Part shown: positions 1 through 11,511 of the stretch, piece by piece
How positions within the stretch are numbered: the first letter of the stretch is position 1
Layout: each line of letters opens with the position of its first letter
Source of the DNA: Deinandra increscens subsp. villosa
Taxonomy: Eukaryota; Streptophyta; Magnoliopsida; Asterales; Asteraceae
Assembly: GCA_039602395.1 (NCBI GenBank)
Contig: JBCNJP010000024.1
Coordinates: 3,175,731-3,239,730 of the forward strand
Length of the DNA: 64,000 nucleotides
Direction: 5' to 3'
Notes under the pieces: generated by a model
The model's database searches: none
The model's input: the letters and a program-made list of their open reading frames with translations, nothing else
Told to the model about the DNA's origin: nothing
Translations under genes and position numbers: made by a program

Positions 1-2257
1 GATGAATACTTGCAAAATAAACCATGCCCTGAGGACGAATGTGCTTATAGATGAGATGCTAGTGAGGGAGTTCTGGGGTACAGCAAGAGCAAATGCTGAC
101 AAGACAAGTATTATCGCAACTGTTCAGAACAGACAAGTAGTGATCGAGGAAGAAGATATCAGACAAGGGCTAAACATTACTGATAAAGCCTCTGATCCAA
201 TCAAGTATCCGAAGGAAGTTGTTCTAGCGGGTGTTGAATCTATGGGGTATGAGGGGAAGTTTCCGCCTATCTTCAGGAAGCTACTGCCTCATTATTGGAG
301 GTGCCTGGCACATTACATGCAGAAGTCATTTCTAGGCAAGAGAACCAGTTTTGATCAGCTGAATCAACTTCATGGAACTGCTTTCATCGCATTGGCCTTA
401 GATTGGGATTTCAACTTCTCGAAGATGATGCTGTCTGACTGGGTAGGCAATGCTGATCTGAGTGCCAGAGAACAGTTCCTGATGACATCAAGGTTTGTGC
501 AAATGGTGGTCATGAAGAAATACCTGATGATTGAAGAAAGGATAGAGAAGTTGGACATAAAAGTGATGGATTGTGGGGTTTTTGGTCTTCAAACCCAAGA
601 TAGAAAGGGCAAAAAACAGCTTTCAAGGAAGACTTGAATGGGTAAAGAGGGGTGCGTTCCCAGAGGTGGCAAGGGAACAAGAGTTTGATGAGGATGAACC
701 TGAAGCTGTTGTGCCTAATGTTAATGCATCCGTTGCTGAAGAACAAGACATAACAGCAACTCCGGCTGTTAATGTACAAGAAGAAGATGTAATAATACCC
801 TCCGATGAAGAGAATGTAATGGATGATATACTTGCTGGTCAGGAGATTACTGATGATGATATCTATGGGAATCTGGGGCCCCTTAACCTTAAAAGGTCAA
901 GGGATGACATGATCGGTTCATCAGGCAGTGATACAACCCCTCCTGAGCTGAATTTGAATGTTGAAGATGTTCTTGAAGAACCAATTCCTGCACGTGAACC
1001 TTCTCCAAGAAAGAGGTCAGATCCAAGAAGCATAAGATTCAAGCTTTCAAAGACAAGCTCAAGCTTAATGATAGTACATCCAGCAGGGCCCAGTTCTGAG
1101 GGTCCCAGTGCTCAAGAAGAAACAGCTGCTGAAAATGTTCAAGATCAACCTGCTCCTACTCAGACTGAAACTGCACTTCTATCCGAACGTAGCCCAGTTC
1201 GGGAAGAAGGACAATTTATATAGGTTGATCATTCTTTCGCTGTACCAAGCCCAGTGAGAGTGAGCGTTGCTCCTGTGATAAGTCAGCCAACTGCTATTCC
1301 TAGCTTCAGGCCCTTCCAATCTGCTGAACTTCCGATTTATTTGAGGATAAGCACTGATCCTCAAATCAACTTTTTGATATCTCAGAATCGATTCAGAGAA
1401 AAATGAGATAAAGGCACTGAAGGATGAGAACAGAAGGATGAGAGAAAAGGAGGTGGCAGATAAAAATAGAATGAAGTGGCTCTATTAGACTTTGATGGAT
1501 CTTAAGAAGAAATTTACTGACTTGAAAAGTGTCATGGAGTCAGAATCTTCAAGTGCCCCTGAACAAAGTTCATCACAGGGTGTGCAAGGTGCTGATGCAA
1601 TGAATGTAGACGATAGAGATGAAAATATTGAGATGTCTGATTATGCCAGAGGAGGAAGAGTCGTCTCCAAAGCTCCTGAAGGTCACGACAACTGGTTCCA
1701 AGAATTCTTTCAAGGACCAGCCCCCACTCAGTACTCTCTTGATCTTGGAGGAAGCTCTTTAGACAAAAAGGGGAGTTGTGAACCCATCTTATGCTGGCAT
1801 TATGACACCGAGAAGAAATTATTTGCTGTGATCCGTGAAGGCTATAGTCCAGTTGAATATTATAGAACTCGTGCACAATTCCATTCTTGGACTGAGCCTG
1901 AGATCAGAAATCTGCTTCGAGCTCCCTACATAAACAGATGAAACAGCCTTGACGGAGACCTTATTAGAAACAATCTGCTGAGCCATCAAAAAGATAACTT
2001 TGAAAATTTTGAGCTAAAGCAAGTAAAATGGGTCCAGACTGAAACTGACCCAGTGACTGGAGAGCCAATTGGTGAAGCAAGGAGACCACCCACCAAACGC
2101 ACAAGAGTTATCAATATGTTGGACGAGATTAAAGATGGTACCTTGGTCAAAAACTTTGACTGCTGGTGTTATGATCCAACGACACACGAGGTGGTGGTTC
2201 TCTGCAAGGGTCTGAGGCAGTTTCGCTTTTACGATCCGGTGGATTTTACGATCCGGT
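1..2257 (+). pseudogene. decayed retroelement-associated ORF
   Basis: The open blocks are 2-637, 573-1220, then (past an in-frame TAG at 1221-1223) to about 1404, 1492-1941 and about 1942-2245, in changing frames. The first block has a folded, domain-like N-terminal part (motifs VIEEEDIRQGLNI near residue 48 and FNFSKMMLSDW near 137). The second is acidic and Ser/Pro-rich, the third starts with a Lys/Glu-rich coiled-coil stretch, and the last contains CWHYDTEKKLFAVIREGY and a Trp/Tyr-rich tail. From memory this resembles a large group of Asteraceae retroelement accessory ORFs often auto-labelled longin-like; I cannot confirm that. At least two frame changes and one or two stops show it is not functional. 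It runs off the left edge. At 2224-2257 a 17-bp period is duplicated (ACGATCCGGTG twice) exactly where it joins gypsy sequence. Confidence 0.5.
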
Positions 2258-2320
2258 GTAACCAACTTGTTAACCACGTTATTCAATTTTCGGGACGAAA
2301 ATTCTTCAACAAGGGGATAC
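2258..2320 (+). repeat. 63-bp copy of gypsy 3' internal end with PPT
   Basis: These 63 bases are repeated at 9980-10042. Both copies run into an LTR beginning TGTGACAATC and contain CGGGACGAAAATTCTTCAAC followed by the purine run AAGGGGAT, the usual polypurine tract next to a gypsy 3' LTR. Its presence left of the first LTR means that this LTR has internal sequence on both sides, so 2321-13065 is not a simple insertion with its own left flank. Confidence 0.75.
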
Positions 2321-2604
2321 TGTGACAATCCGTCTTTTCAGATCTTTTCCTAATTTAAATAAACATTAACTTGATATAAATGTTGTGTGAAAACTTTATT
2401 TTAAACTGTTATAAATGTCATGTGAACATTTATGTGTTTGACTTGTGTTGACCTTAGCAACTAGTGGTTGTGTAACCGTCACTATGCGAACATACACTTA
2501 AGTCTAGACGTTTGATATTCTATGATTTTATGTAAATCATATATCGTGGTTTCATGTGAACGTTTTATCATGTTAGTGACAATTTAATTTATGATTTCAT
2601 ATGA

Positions 2605-2646
<42 letters not shown>

Positions 2647-3566
2647 CACATGATACTCTATCATTTTATGTGACAAGATATCACACAATTATATATAGCG
2701 TTTTATGATTTTATATAAGTAATTATGGATAATTATTTATGGTTTTATTTGGGTATCTAAGGTGTACATTGTATAAACGTCACGTAAAATATATTTTGAC
2801 TTATTCTAGTTAGTCATCATTCGCGATGAATACCGCTAGTTTCGTTAGGGCTTGTTAGAGGTTTATAAATTTTGTGGGGACCGGAATTGCCAACTCCTAA
2901 AGTATATTAAACTAACCAAACATTGAGGGACTGGCGCCGTCAATACCTGAACTCAATCACCCATGATGTAAATTTTGAAGGACTAATTCTGCCAAATGCC
3001 TAAACTTAACTTTTAAGGTCGCAGAATGTCGACCGGTTTGTTTCCCTCCGATCAATTGCCTCCGGCAGTTATGAAACTCAATCGAACCGCCATTAATGAG
3101 TCGCAAGGACCCAATTACCTTCTCCATCGTTTGTACCCAGAAGCACCCCCAATCATTCACAGCTCTCCATCTCTCTCGTTTCTCTCCAAAACGACGCATA
3201 GCACCACCACCAAACCTAATGGAAATCCGGCCAAAAATCACCACCGTCGACCACCAACGAACACCCCTATGTGATCGTGGACCACCGACGAGTAACCCGG
3301 AGTCATCAGGAGGGAAAATAGCGACGGTGCTCGGTGTTCGTATTCAAGTTTCGAGTTCGTTTTCGGCGTCTAAATGGCATCATCAAACATCACCGACTTG
3401 AGGTAATCCTCCATCACTGTAAATCGCGTTTTTTTTCTGGTTTTGTATCAACTTTCGCGGTTTTCCGGTGACCGGAATAAAACTCCGGCCACCGGAGTTC
3501 TTAAGGAGGAAGATGACGCGAGCCCGACTATAGATATATAAATTCTTCTTCGGGTTATAACAGTAA

Positions 3567-3640
3567 GGGTCGGGTAGCCCAGTTGGTTAGAGCGCTGTGA
3601 TGGTACACTAGGGGCGCGAGTTCGACACCCCTGGCCATCC
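3567..3640 (+). other. tRNA-like module 1 in left LTR
   Basis: The A-box TAGCCCAGTTGG (3575-3586) matches the Pol III consensus exactly. A B-box-like GAGTTCGACACC follows at 3618-3629 at normal tRNA spacing. The total length of 74 bases also fits a tRNA, but the acceptor stem has mismatches, so this is tRNA-derived or tRNA-mimicking, not a functional tRNA gene. It is repeated at 11280-11353. Confidence 0.6.
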
Positions 3641-3729
3641 GTTTTTCTTTCCTGTTTTATTATGTGAACCGAATTCTGGTCGCTGTTAGTAGATAAAAGA
3701 AATTCTGATCGGTTAATTGGCACCAACAA

Positions 3730-3798
3730 CCCCCTGGTCGAGTGGTTTGGGCTTAGTGTTGTGACATAGAGGTCACGGGTTCGAACCCAGTGACCTCC
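3730..3798 (+). other. tRNA-like module 2 in left LTR
   Basis: It has the A-box TGGTCGAGTGG and a perfect B-box GGTTCGAACCC. The B-box lies in a longer hairpin whose arms are GAGGTCAC and GTGACCTC (about 3769-3796). The module resembles the tRNA-related head of a plant SINE, but I see no SINE body or tail behind it. It is repeated at 11443-11511, where one arm base differs. Confidence 0.6.
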
Positions 3799-5351
3799 AT
3801 ATTTCCTGTTCTTATTATTTTGCATTCTTTAAAGTATTTGATCACTAGATTTTTAACCAAAAAGTGTTCCTTCGTATCTTAAACCCGTAAATACATATTT
3901 GGAACCATTAAAACCTTGTAAATCGTATTTTGGGTTGTAAAATATGTTTAACTTGTCATTTTAAATTAAAATATAGTTTTAACATCTATATATATATATA
4001 TATATATGTTGATATAAAATTTTGGGTTTAAATATAAAGGTAAAATGTACATATTGTGAGTAGATTAATATATTAACGTACATCGTTGGATTTTATTGAA
4101 ATAATCGGATATTTTATGAGAACATTTAACATGTATATATATATATTGACCTCGCAAATTCGTTGTTAACTTGTACGTTAGTTTAAAAATACATATATTA
4201 TATATATTTATTTTTGGAATATTTGAACTTAGAAAATATATAATATTGATATATATTGTATTTTCTCGCGTTATTTCGATAATCGTTCGGATTTGGCACA
4301 CGTGCCATCCTTGACATATTCCGGACTTCACGATCTATCATTTTTTATCGTTGTGTTAGACTTAGCCGTTTTGCTTGAACACACACTCATACATTTATGC
4401 TCGTTAGGTGATTGATTGCGTTCACAAGACTCGTTCTTGCTACTTGCTTAATTGTTTATCTGGAAACTTTTGCTGTGCAACCTAAGGTGAGTTTCACGGC
4501 CCCTTTTTACCTATTTTAATCCTGTTGGGGGAGATTAACATGCAAACACTTGAACTTTTAGATAATTATATCACCTGAATGATAGTGGCACACTTATGAT
4601 AAAGTCCTCACTTTTAGAGTTACTGTCAATGTGGCATCAGCGGGAACTTATTTGGTAGATCTACTGGGCCTGACAAGCCCCACCCGGGTCATTCGCGCTG
4701 ACTCGATTGGATATCGAACGGGTGTTATATACTTCTTAGTCTTAACGAGGCACAATTGAACTTGTCGAGCTTCAGTAACTGGATAGCTAGTTTATCTAGT
4801 CAAACGTGCACTGATTTTTTGAAAATAGCCTAGCTAGCTATTGATATATTATCTGGATTTTAAACTGAACTTGAACTTGAACATGAACTTGACTGTTGTT
4901 GAACAGTCAACCTTGAACTTAAACTTGAACTGTCGAGGAACAGTTGATTTACACTGAACTAGGACTGTTGTTGAACAGTCGATTTACATTAACTGGAATT
5001 GTTTTTGAACTGATAAACCTGTGAACTCACCAACCTTTGTGTTGACACTTTTTAGCATGTTATTTCTCAGGTTGCAGATGTTCGAGTATCACGAGTACGC
5101 ATGCATGAGACTTTGAAACCCTTTTTGTGTCTTTGAACAAGCCACGTCACCTTGGGTTACGATGTTTTTACATAAATAATTTAATTGTATTTACGCTTCC
5201 GCAATTGTAACACTCTGAATTTATATTTTAACAAAATATACAACTTTTATTAATTACTGGTCGTTTGGTGTAACTAATGGACGGCGATCCTGGTTTGTCA
5301 CGCTCCCTGCGGCGCGTTGTCGCGCGTGGGATTTCTAGGGGTGTGACAGAT

Positions 5352-5363
5352 TGGTATCAGAGC
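5352..5363 (+). other. primer-binding site, gypsy1
   Basis: TGGTATCAGAGC lies four bases after the LTR end and is complementary to the 3' end of initiator tRNA-Met. This fixes the LTR boundary and the plus orientation. Confidence 0.9.
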
Positions 5364-8300
5364 CCATTGGTTACAGCGAACTAAGATTCGTCTTAGACTG
5401 TAACTGTTTTGCATTAGTTGCACACCTAAACATTTCTCTCATGCATCGTGATACTCACTCTCCTACACGCACCTGGTTTACAATTTGACGTCTACATCAT
5501 CCACTCCCCTTATACTCACGGCGAGGAGCCGGTTATTCTTGAGTCATTTTCCTTAACCTCTCTGCGTCGTGTACCTCTTGGTTCACATCCATGGACGACG
5601 AGACGTCGAATCAGATCGAAGGTTCACGTTTATACTTTTGACGAGCTGATTGCTACTCGGGATTAATCCAGGTTCTTGTGATACCTGCCTCACGTATATC
5701 TCTAAACTCATCCGTTCAGGAAATGTTGTCTCGATGTGCTAGTAGCGCGATTATTTAGCTTCACTAGAGTTAGCACGGTATGAATCCAAGTAGCTGCCTA
5801 TGGGGCACTTATATCAACTTTCATGATCCTAATCGTCTTCACATTTGTTGTGATCTCTTAAGATCTTCCCCATCTCGACAACTGGAGTACAATTCTTATA
5901 ACCCCAATGAAACCTGATGCGGGTCGACTGAAATTCCCTCTTTGTGTATCGGATTGCGATCACGCCAGTATGTGTGATAATTATTTTCTAACTTCGAGCT
6001 AAGCTAGGGTCATTGTGATAAACCCTATTCAGATCCTATTGAGCTAAATTTCTGGCTGACTCGCTTCAGGTGGGTCATTCCAATCTGAGTGAGCATTCCA
6101 TTCTTGAAACTTGTCTTTTAACAAATTCTGGTCAAGATAACCATGGGTTATTGACCACACCATACTTGGTAGCTGAAGTAAGAGGAACTAGGGTGATCAT
6201 ATAAAGTAAATCACAGTTACGGGTGCACACGTAAATGTAATTTGCAGTATATGAAAATCCTGGAGAATCCTACTAGGCAAGCCAATGGTCGTATTGGGAC
6301 CAAATTCCTGTAATTTATTTTTTTTTTCTCTCTTTTTTTTTCTCATGGTATTGAATGTTGAACATGTTAAACTCAACTGTATGATCGAAGTCATCTATCT
6401 TTGAAAACGCTATCGCACCTGACTTTGCCCCTTTACTATTGGATTCTAATCCATACGTGAACCCTTCTGAAGCATATTATGAAAAATTGGTCCTGGTAGG
6501 ACACCGTCACACTCGTGTATTTCAATGACCGGTCTTCCTTAACTACGAACATTCTCGACGAAACCCTTGACTGGTTTCAACTCATCTTGAATCATAATTC
6601 TATTTACGATCTTACCGACCATATCAATCCATGGAACTTTACGATCGTGAGATAACTTGGGCATATATTCATCGGACGGATACCTAGACAACGTTAGATG
6701 AACGAACTGGATAAATTATATACCATGAGCACCGCAAGCATATCTATCTCCAATGGGGCTAATGTTAGTGAGAATCCTTCCTGAATTTCAAACTAATGAC
6801 TCCCAGTTTTAACGTAAGGACTATTCTGATTGATCTTCTAAGCCTGAACTATCGATTTTGTTTGCATAATTCAACCTTTCATGATTTAGCAACCGACAAT
6901 TTCTGATCCTCGTGCTTTGTAATCTTTTATGTCCTGGATAAGCTTCTAAACTTTGAACCGAAAGGTGTTAACTTTTGGTTAGCTTTTCTACTAGTTAACA
7001 CCGTTGATGATAAGACGACCTTATGCTTCAATCGCTGTAACAATACAAATCTTTTTGTGGAGACCCTATTTACACCCATCGAGCATGAAATTCTTGTTAT
7101 CGATAGCTAATTGTACTATCAACCTGTATTATCCCCTTTTACCCATCGAGTACACCGAGATATCCATACATTTGTATTTTTATTAAGGCTCCTATCATAA
7201 CAACTACCGACAAATTTCTGGTACGCGAATCCTCATCGTCACTTTCAGAAAACTTTCATTGATGAACCTCCAGCTTGAACTTAAACCTTGTGGCATGTTT
7301 AAATGTTGATTGTCTTAAAATCTGAAGCTTTATGATATCCTTACTGCGCGTGCCAAACTCTTGACGATCTTCGCTAGAATGGCAAACCGTACGCATCTTA
7401 CTGATATCGTGAATGGAAATACCTACACCTTTTGTTTGCAACGTATTGAAATTTTAATCTCTCGCCCCTTTTAGATTCAAGCTTATGGGAGAAACTTGAA
7501 GTCCTCTATTTCCGATAAAAGTATCCAATGTGGTTTGATTAATATCTAGTTGGTACACTTTCAGGGTGTTGGTAGTGTGGTGGGTTAGCTGCAGTACACC
7601 CTATATATAAACATTGGTGGCACGTTGAATGTGGGACCAGTACCGGACCAAGGGTTGACTTTAGAGTCATACACAAGAGCCTCGTCATGAGAAACTCCAT
7701 CTAACGGGACTAGGTCCCTGACAAACCTGTTTAATGCTACTTTCTTCGTGATTACAAATATCCCTTACGTATTCATACCAAAAGAGACATACCCAAAATA
7801 ATCAAACTTCATGCTTTCAATTGTCCGAGTCTAGAAGAAAACTACTCTAAAGCGAATTTCCTGCCATGAGTTAGACGCGAGTTCTGACTCAGATGAACAT
7901 CAACGTTTTAAAAACCTGAAATTTTTCCTCTTATGAATGAAAAAACTACATGATCGAATGAACAACACCAACATTTTGAGGCATCTGTTAAGAAGTAGAT
8001 CGACGTTCGTTTAAGGGACACTACTTTTGGGTCGACCGCTTTGTTTTTATTAACTCTCTGGCATTCACTGAGGGGATAGCCCCGATCCTTTTTTTTCTAT
8101 GATTAGATCTTTTGTACCCTATCTTACTTTTGAAGACCATTTGAACCGATGTTTTGACATGGAAGGAAGCATGACGCATTAAGTGCAAGAACACCAAGGA
8201 GATTGAGCACACTGGTGAGCTTAAACAATGAGGATTTCCCTAGCGAGACGTTTACTCTATTGGATTGTGTAACCGTTGACACGTTCATCTCGATATCTAA

Positions 8301-9915
8301 TTACGCGAATTCCTTGCCGAATCCTGTCAAGCACACTATAGGTTTCTCTCTGAAATTTTGTACTATCCATTACGTTATTTGCACCCTCCCTGCTGGTATC
8401 TTCACTAGTGCCAGTTTGAACTCACATGTCATTCTTGGAATGTGTAGTTGTAACTATCATAAGCTTTTTATCCCGTCGCTTACTCGAATTCACATACTAA
8501 GCCGTTGGCACTTGTTCCCCTATTTGCTATTCTCATGCTTGATGAGCACCTTTCGATATTCGGTACCTTATAGTTTACATTTTGTTTTGTTGAACTTTCG
8601 CCCAAAAAATTTTTTTTTTTATTCTTTAACAAGGTAATGTGCCTGATGATATGTTGCATGATACTGAACTCTAACTTGAATTTGAACCTAATTGTCTATG
8701 TTATTCCTTGAATAATTCTTAATAGGATTGAGTAATACAATTCTAAAACAAACTGCTACATGTTACCTTTTAAATGGCCATGGGCTCTTGATTGGATTTC
8801 TCTTTAGCCCTCAGTCCTTTTGTCACAAAATCAATGTGTTGCCAGTTATGTTTTAGTATGTGAGCAGCTGTTTAACCATTTTAACCATGATAAATAGTTT
8901 GGTTGCTTCTGACATTTTTATGAGAGATATTTACAAAATATATATGTTTATGCATGCTAAATTTGAGAATCTAATCCTATGTTTAGGGTATAGAAACTGA
9001 TAAATTATTGAAGTGCTGGTTTAAACATAAGTTGCGTAGAATTGCATGATTAGTTATGTGTATGAAACGTGTTAGGAACCAGAAAATGACATGTTGTGAA
9101 TGTATTAACTTGATTGAGTATGAAAGCCATACACCATACAAGGTCTTAAGTCTCCTAACCTCGGTGGGAATGACAAGACTGTGTGAAGTTGCCCCGTCAA
9201 CTTTGTACCGTATGGGTTGTGTTGGTTAGTTTATGAACTTATATGTTAGAGATAGGTAATGTTAGAGTCGTATGCTAGTATATAAGGTGTTGGGACAATT
9301 GTATGCGTTGTATGGTAAAATCTTCATGATAAATTGCATGCTAGCATGTGTTGACTATATCAATCATTAAAGGAAGTCTTTATAGAGACTCAAATGTCAC
9401 TTAAATCGTTATTGCATGAAAAGTGATATTGAATGTTAATGGGAATCATGTGAACCTAACTGATCATAACACCATAAAGTACTAGATCAACCAGTTTTCT
9501 CACATTAACTTGATCAGTCTTGCGTAATTCTATGTTATTTGCTAGTTGGTATGCAAACTCAGACGTTTACTTTTCGTTAGACAGCGGGTCTATTGGGTAC
9601 AATAGTCGCAAGCTACTCGGACGTATTATGGTTCTTTTTCGCATTGAAATTTTGATTTCAGATACCTATGTTAACGTGTCATCCTATTCGACCTTGCCAC
9701 TTGACACGATTCACATAGAAACACTTGATCAGAGAAAACCACTCTCTATACTTTCAATCTGAATTCCTTTCGAAATCCTGTAAACATTTGACATCTCCTC
9801 AACATCTGGTATACATACCTGAACATAACATCCATCACCACTTTTGGGGTAGAGGACCTGGATTCTTTCGAAACATACTGTCAATTCGACTCTTCAAATA
9901 GTTGTCACTGATTTA

Positions 9916-10042
9916 AATTTCGGGACGAAATTCTTTCAACAAGGGGATGATGTGACGAGAGAAAAATTTTCTTACTTTTGTAACCAACTTGTTAACCACG
10001 TTATTCAATTTTCGGGACGAAAATTCTTCAACAAGGGGATAC
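9916..10042 (+). other. two successive polypurine-tract modules
   Basis: CGGGACGAAATTCTTTCAAC + AAGGGGATGATGTGACG (about 9921-9956) is followed 92 bases later by CGGGACGAAAATTCTTCAAC + AAGGGGATACTGTGACA (about 10013-10049). Only the second abuts the present LTR. The first looks like the end of an older or related element followed by about 29 bases of a different LTR start, implying a recombinant origin. Confidence 0.6.
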
Positions 10043-10326
10043 TGTGACAATCCGTCTTTTCAGATCTTTTCCTAATTTAAATAAACATTAACTTGATATA
10101 AATGTTGTGTGAAAACTTTATTTTAAACTGTTATAAATGTCATGTGAACATTTATGTGTTTGACTTGTGTTGACCTTAGCAACTAGTGGTTGTGTAACCG
10201 TCACTATGCGAACATACACTTAAGTCTAGACGTTTGATATTCTATGATTTTATGTAAATCATATATCGTGGTTTCATGTGAACGTTTTATCATGTTAGTG
10301 ACAATTTAATTTATGATTTCATATGA

Positions 10327-10358
<32 letters not shown>

Positions 10359-11279
10359 ATCACATGATACTCTATCATTTTATGTGACAAGATATCACAC
10401 AATTATATATAGCGTTTTATGATTTTATATAAGTAATTATGGATAATTATTTATGGTTTTATTTGGGTATCTAAGGTGTACATTGTATAAACGTCACGTA
10501 AAATATATTTTGACTTATTCTAGTTAGTCATCATTCGCGATGAATACCGCTAGTTTCGTTAGGGCTTGTTAGAGGTTTATAAATTTTGTGGGGACCGGAA
10601 TTGCCAACTCCTAAAGTATATTAAACTAACCAAACATTGAGGGACTGGCGCCGTCAATACCTGAACTCAATCACCCATGATGTAAATTTTGAAGGACTAA
10701 TTCTGCCAAATGCCTAAACTTAACTTTTAAGGTCGCAGAATGTCGACCGGTTTGTTTCCCTCCGATCAATTGCCTCCGGCAGTTATGAAACTCAATCGAA
10801 CCGCCCTTAATGAGTCGCAAGGACCCAATTACCTTCTCCATCGTTTGTACCCAGAAGCACCCCCAATCATTCACAGCTCTCCATCTCTCTCGTTTCTCTC
10901 CAAAACGACGCATAGCACCACCACCAAACCTAATGAAAATCCGGCCAAAAATCACCACCGTCGACCACCAACGAACACCCCTATGTGATCGTGGACCACC
11001 GACGAGTAACCCGGAGTCATCAGGAGGGAAAATAGCGACGGTGCTCGGTGTTCGTATTCAAGTTTCGAGTTCGTTTTCGGCGTCTAAATGGCATCATCAA
11101 ACATCACCGACTTGAGGTAATCCTCCATCACTGTAAATCGCGTTTTTTTCTGGTTTTGTATCAACTTTCGCGGTTTTCCGGTGACCGGAATAAAACTCCG
11201 GCCACCGGAGTTCTTAAGGAGGAAGATGACGCGAGCCCGACTATAGATATATAAATTCTTCTTCGGGTTATAACAGTAA

Positions 11280-11353
11280 GGGTCGGGTAGCCCAGTTGGT
11301 TAGAGCGTTGTGATGGTACACTAGGGGCGCGAGTTCGACACCCCTGGCCATCC
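11280..11353 (+). other. tRNA-like module 1 in right LTR
   Basis: This is the second copy of 3567-3640. A- and B-box motifs are kept, with one substitution between the boxes (GCGTTG for GCGCTG). Confidence 0.6.
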
Positions 11354-11442
11354 GTTTTTCTTTCCTGTTTTATTATGTGAACCGAATTCTGGTCGCTGTT
11401 AGTAGATAAAAGAAATTCTGATCGGTTAATTGGCACCAACAG

Positions 11443-11511
11443 CCCCCTGGTCGAGTGGTTTGGGCTTAGTGTTGTGACATAGAGGTCACGGGTTCGAACC
11501 CGGTGACCTCC
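11443..11511 (+). other. tRNA-like module 2 in right LTR
   Basis: This is the second copy of 3730-3798. A-box TGGTCGAGTGG and B-box GGTTCGAACCC are unchanged, and the 3' arm reads CCCGGTGACC instead of CCCAGTGACC. Confidence 0.6.

Larger units (their letters stand above)
2321..5348 (+). repeat. left long terminal repeat, gypsy1
   Basis: It begins TGTGACAATC and ends GGGTGTGACA, 3028 bp. It matches 10043-13065 almost base for base. Inside are (TA)n tracts at about 2607-2643 and 3988-4006, two tRNA-like modules (3567-3640, 3730-3798), a stretch of clustered inverted CCGG-rich motifs near 3459-3500, and iterated AACTTGAACTTGAAC/GAACAGTC motifs at 4865-5010. The small ORFs at 3026-3825 recur in the other LTR and look like chance frames. 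Confidence 0.9.
5349..10042 (+). other. interior of gypsy1, no coding capacity seen
   Basis: This is 4.7 kb between the LTRs. The longest ORFs (5448-5666, 8203-8637, 9520-9762) carry no retroelement motif and look like chance frames. No host gene, RNA gene or tandem array stands out. It may be a decayed gag-pol or an unrelated stuffer; the sequence alone does not decide. Confidence 0.6.

Noticed and set aside
3567..3798. Functional tRNA genes
   Set aside because: Good internal promoter boxes, but acceptor stems are mismatched and the units are locked in repeated LTRs; listed as tRNA-like only.
3026..3825. Conserved ORFs repeated at 10671-11538
   Set aside because: They lie in the gypsy1 LTRs and overlap on both strands, partly across the tRNA-like modules.
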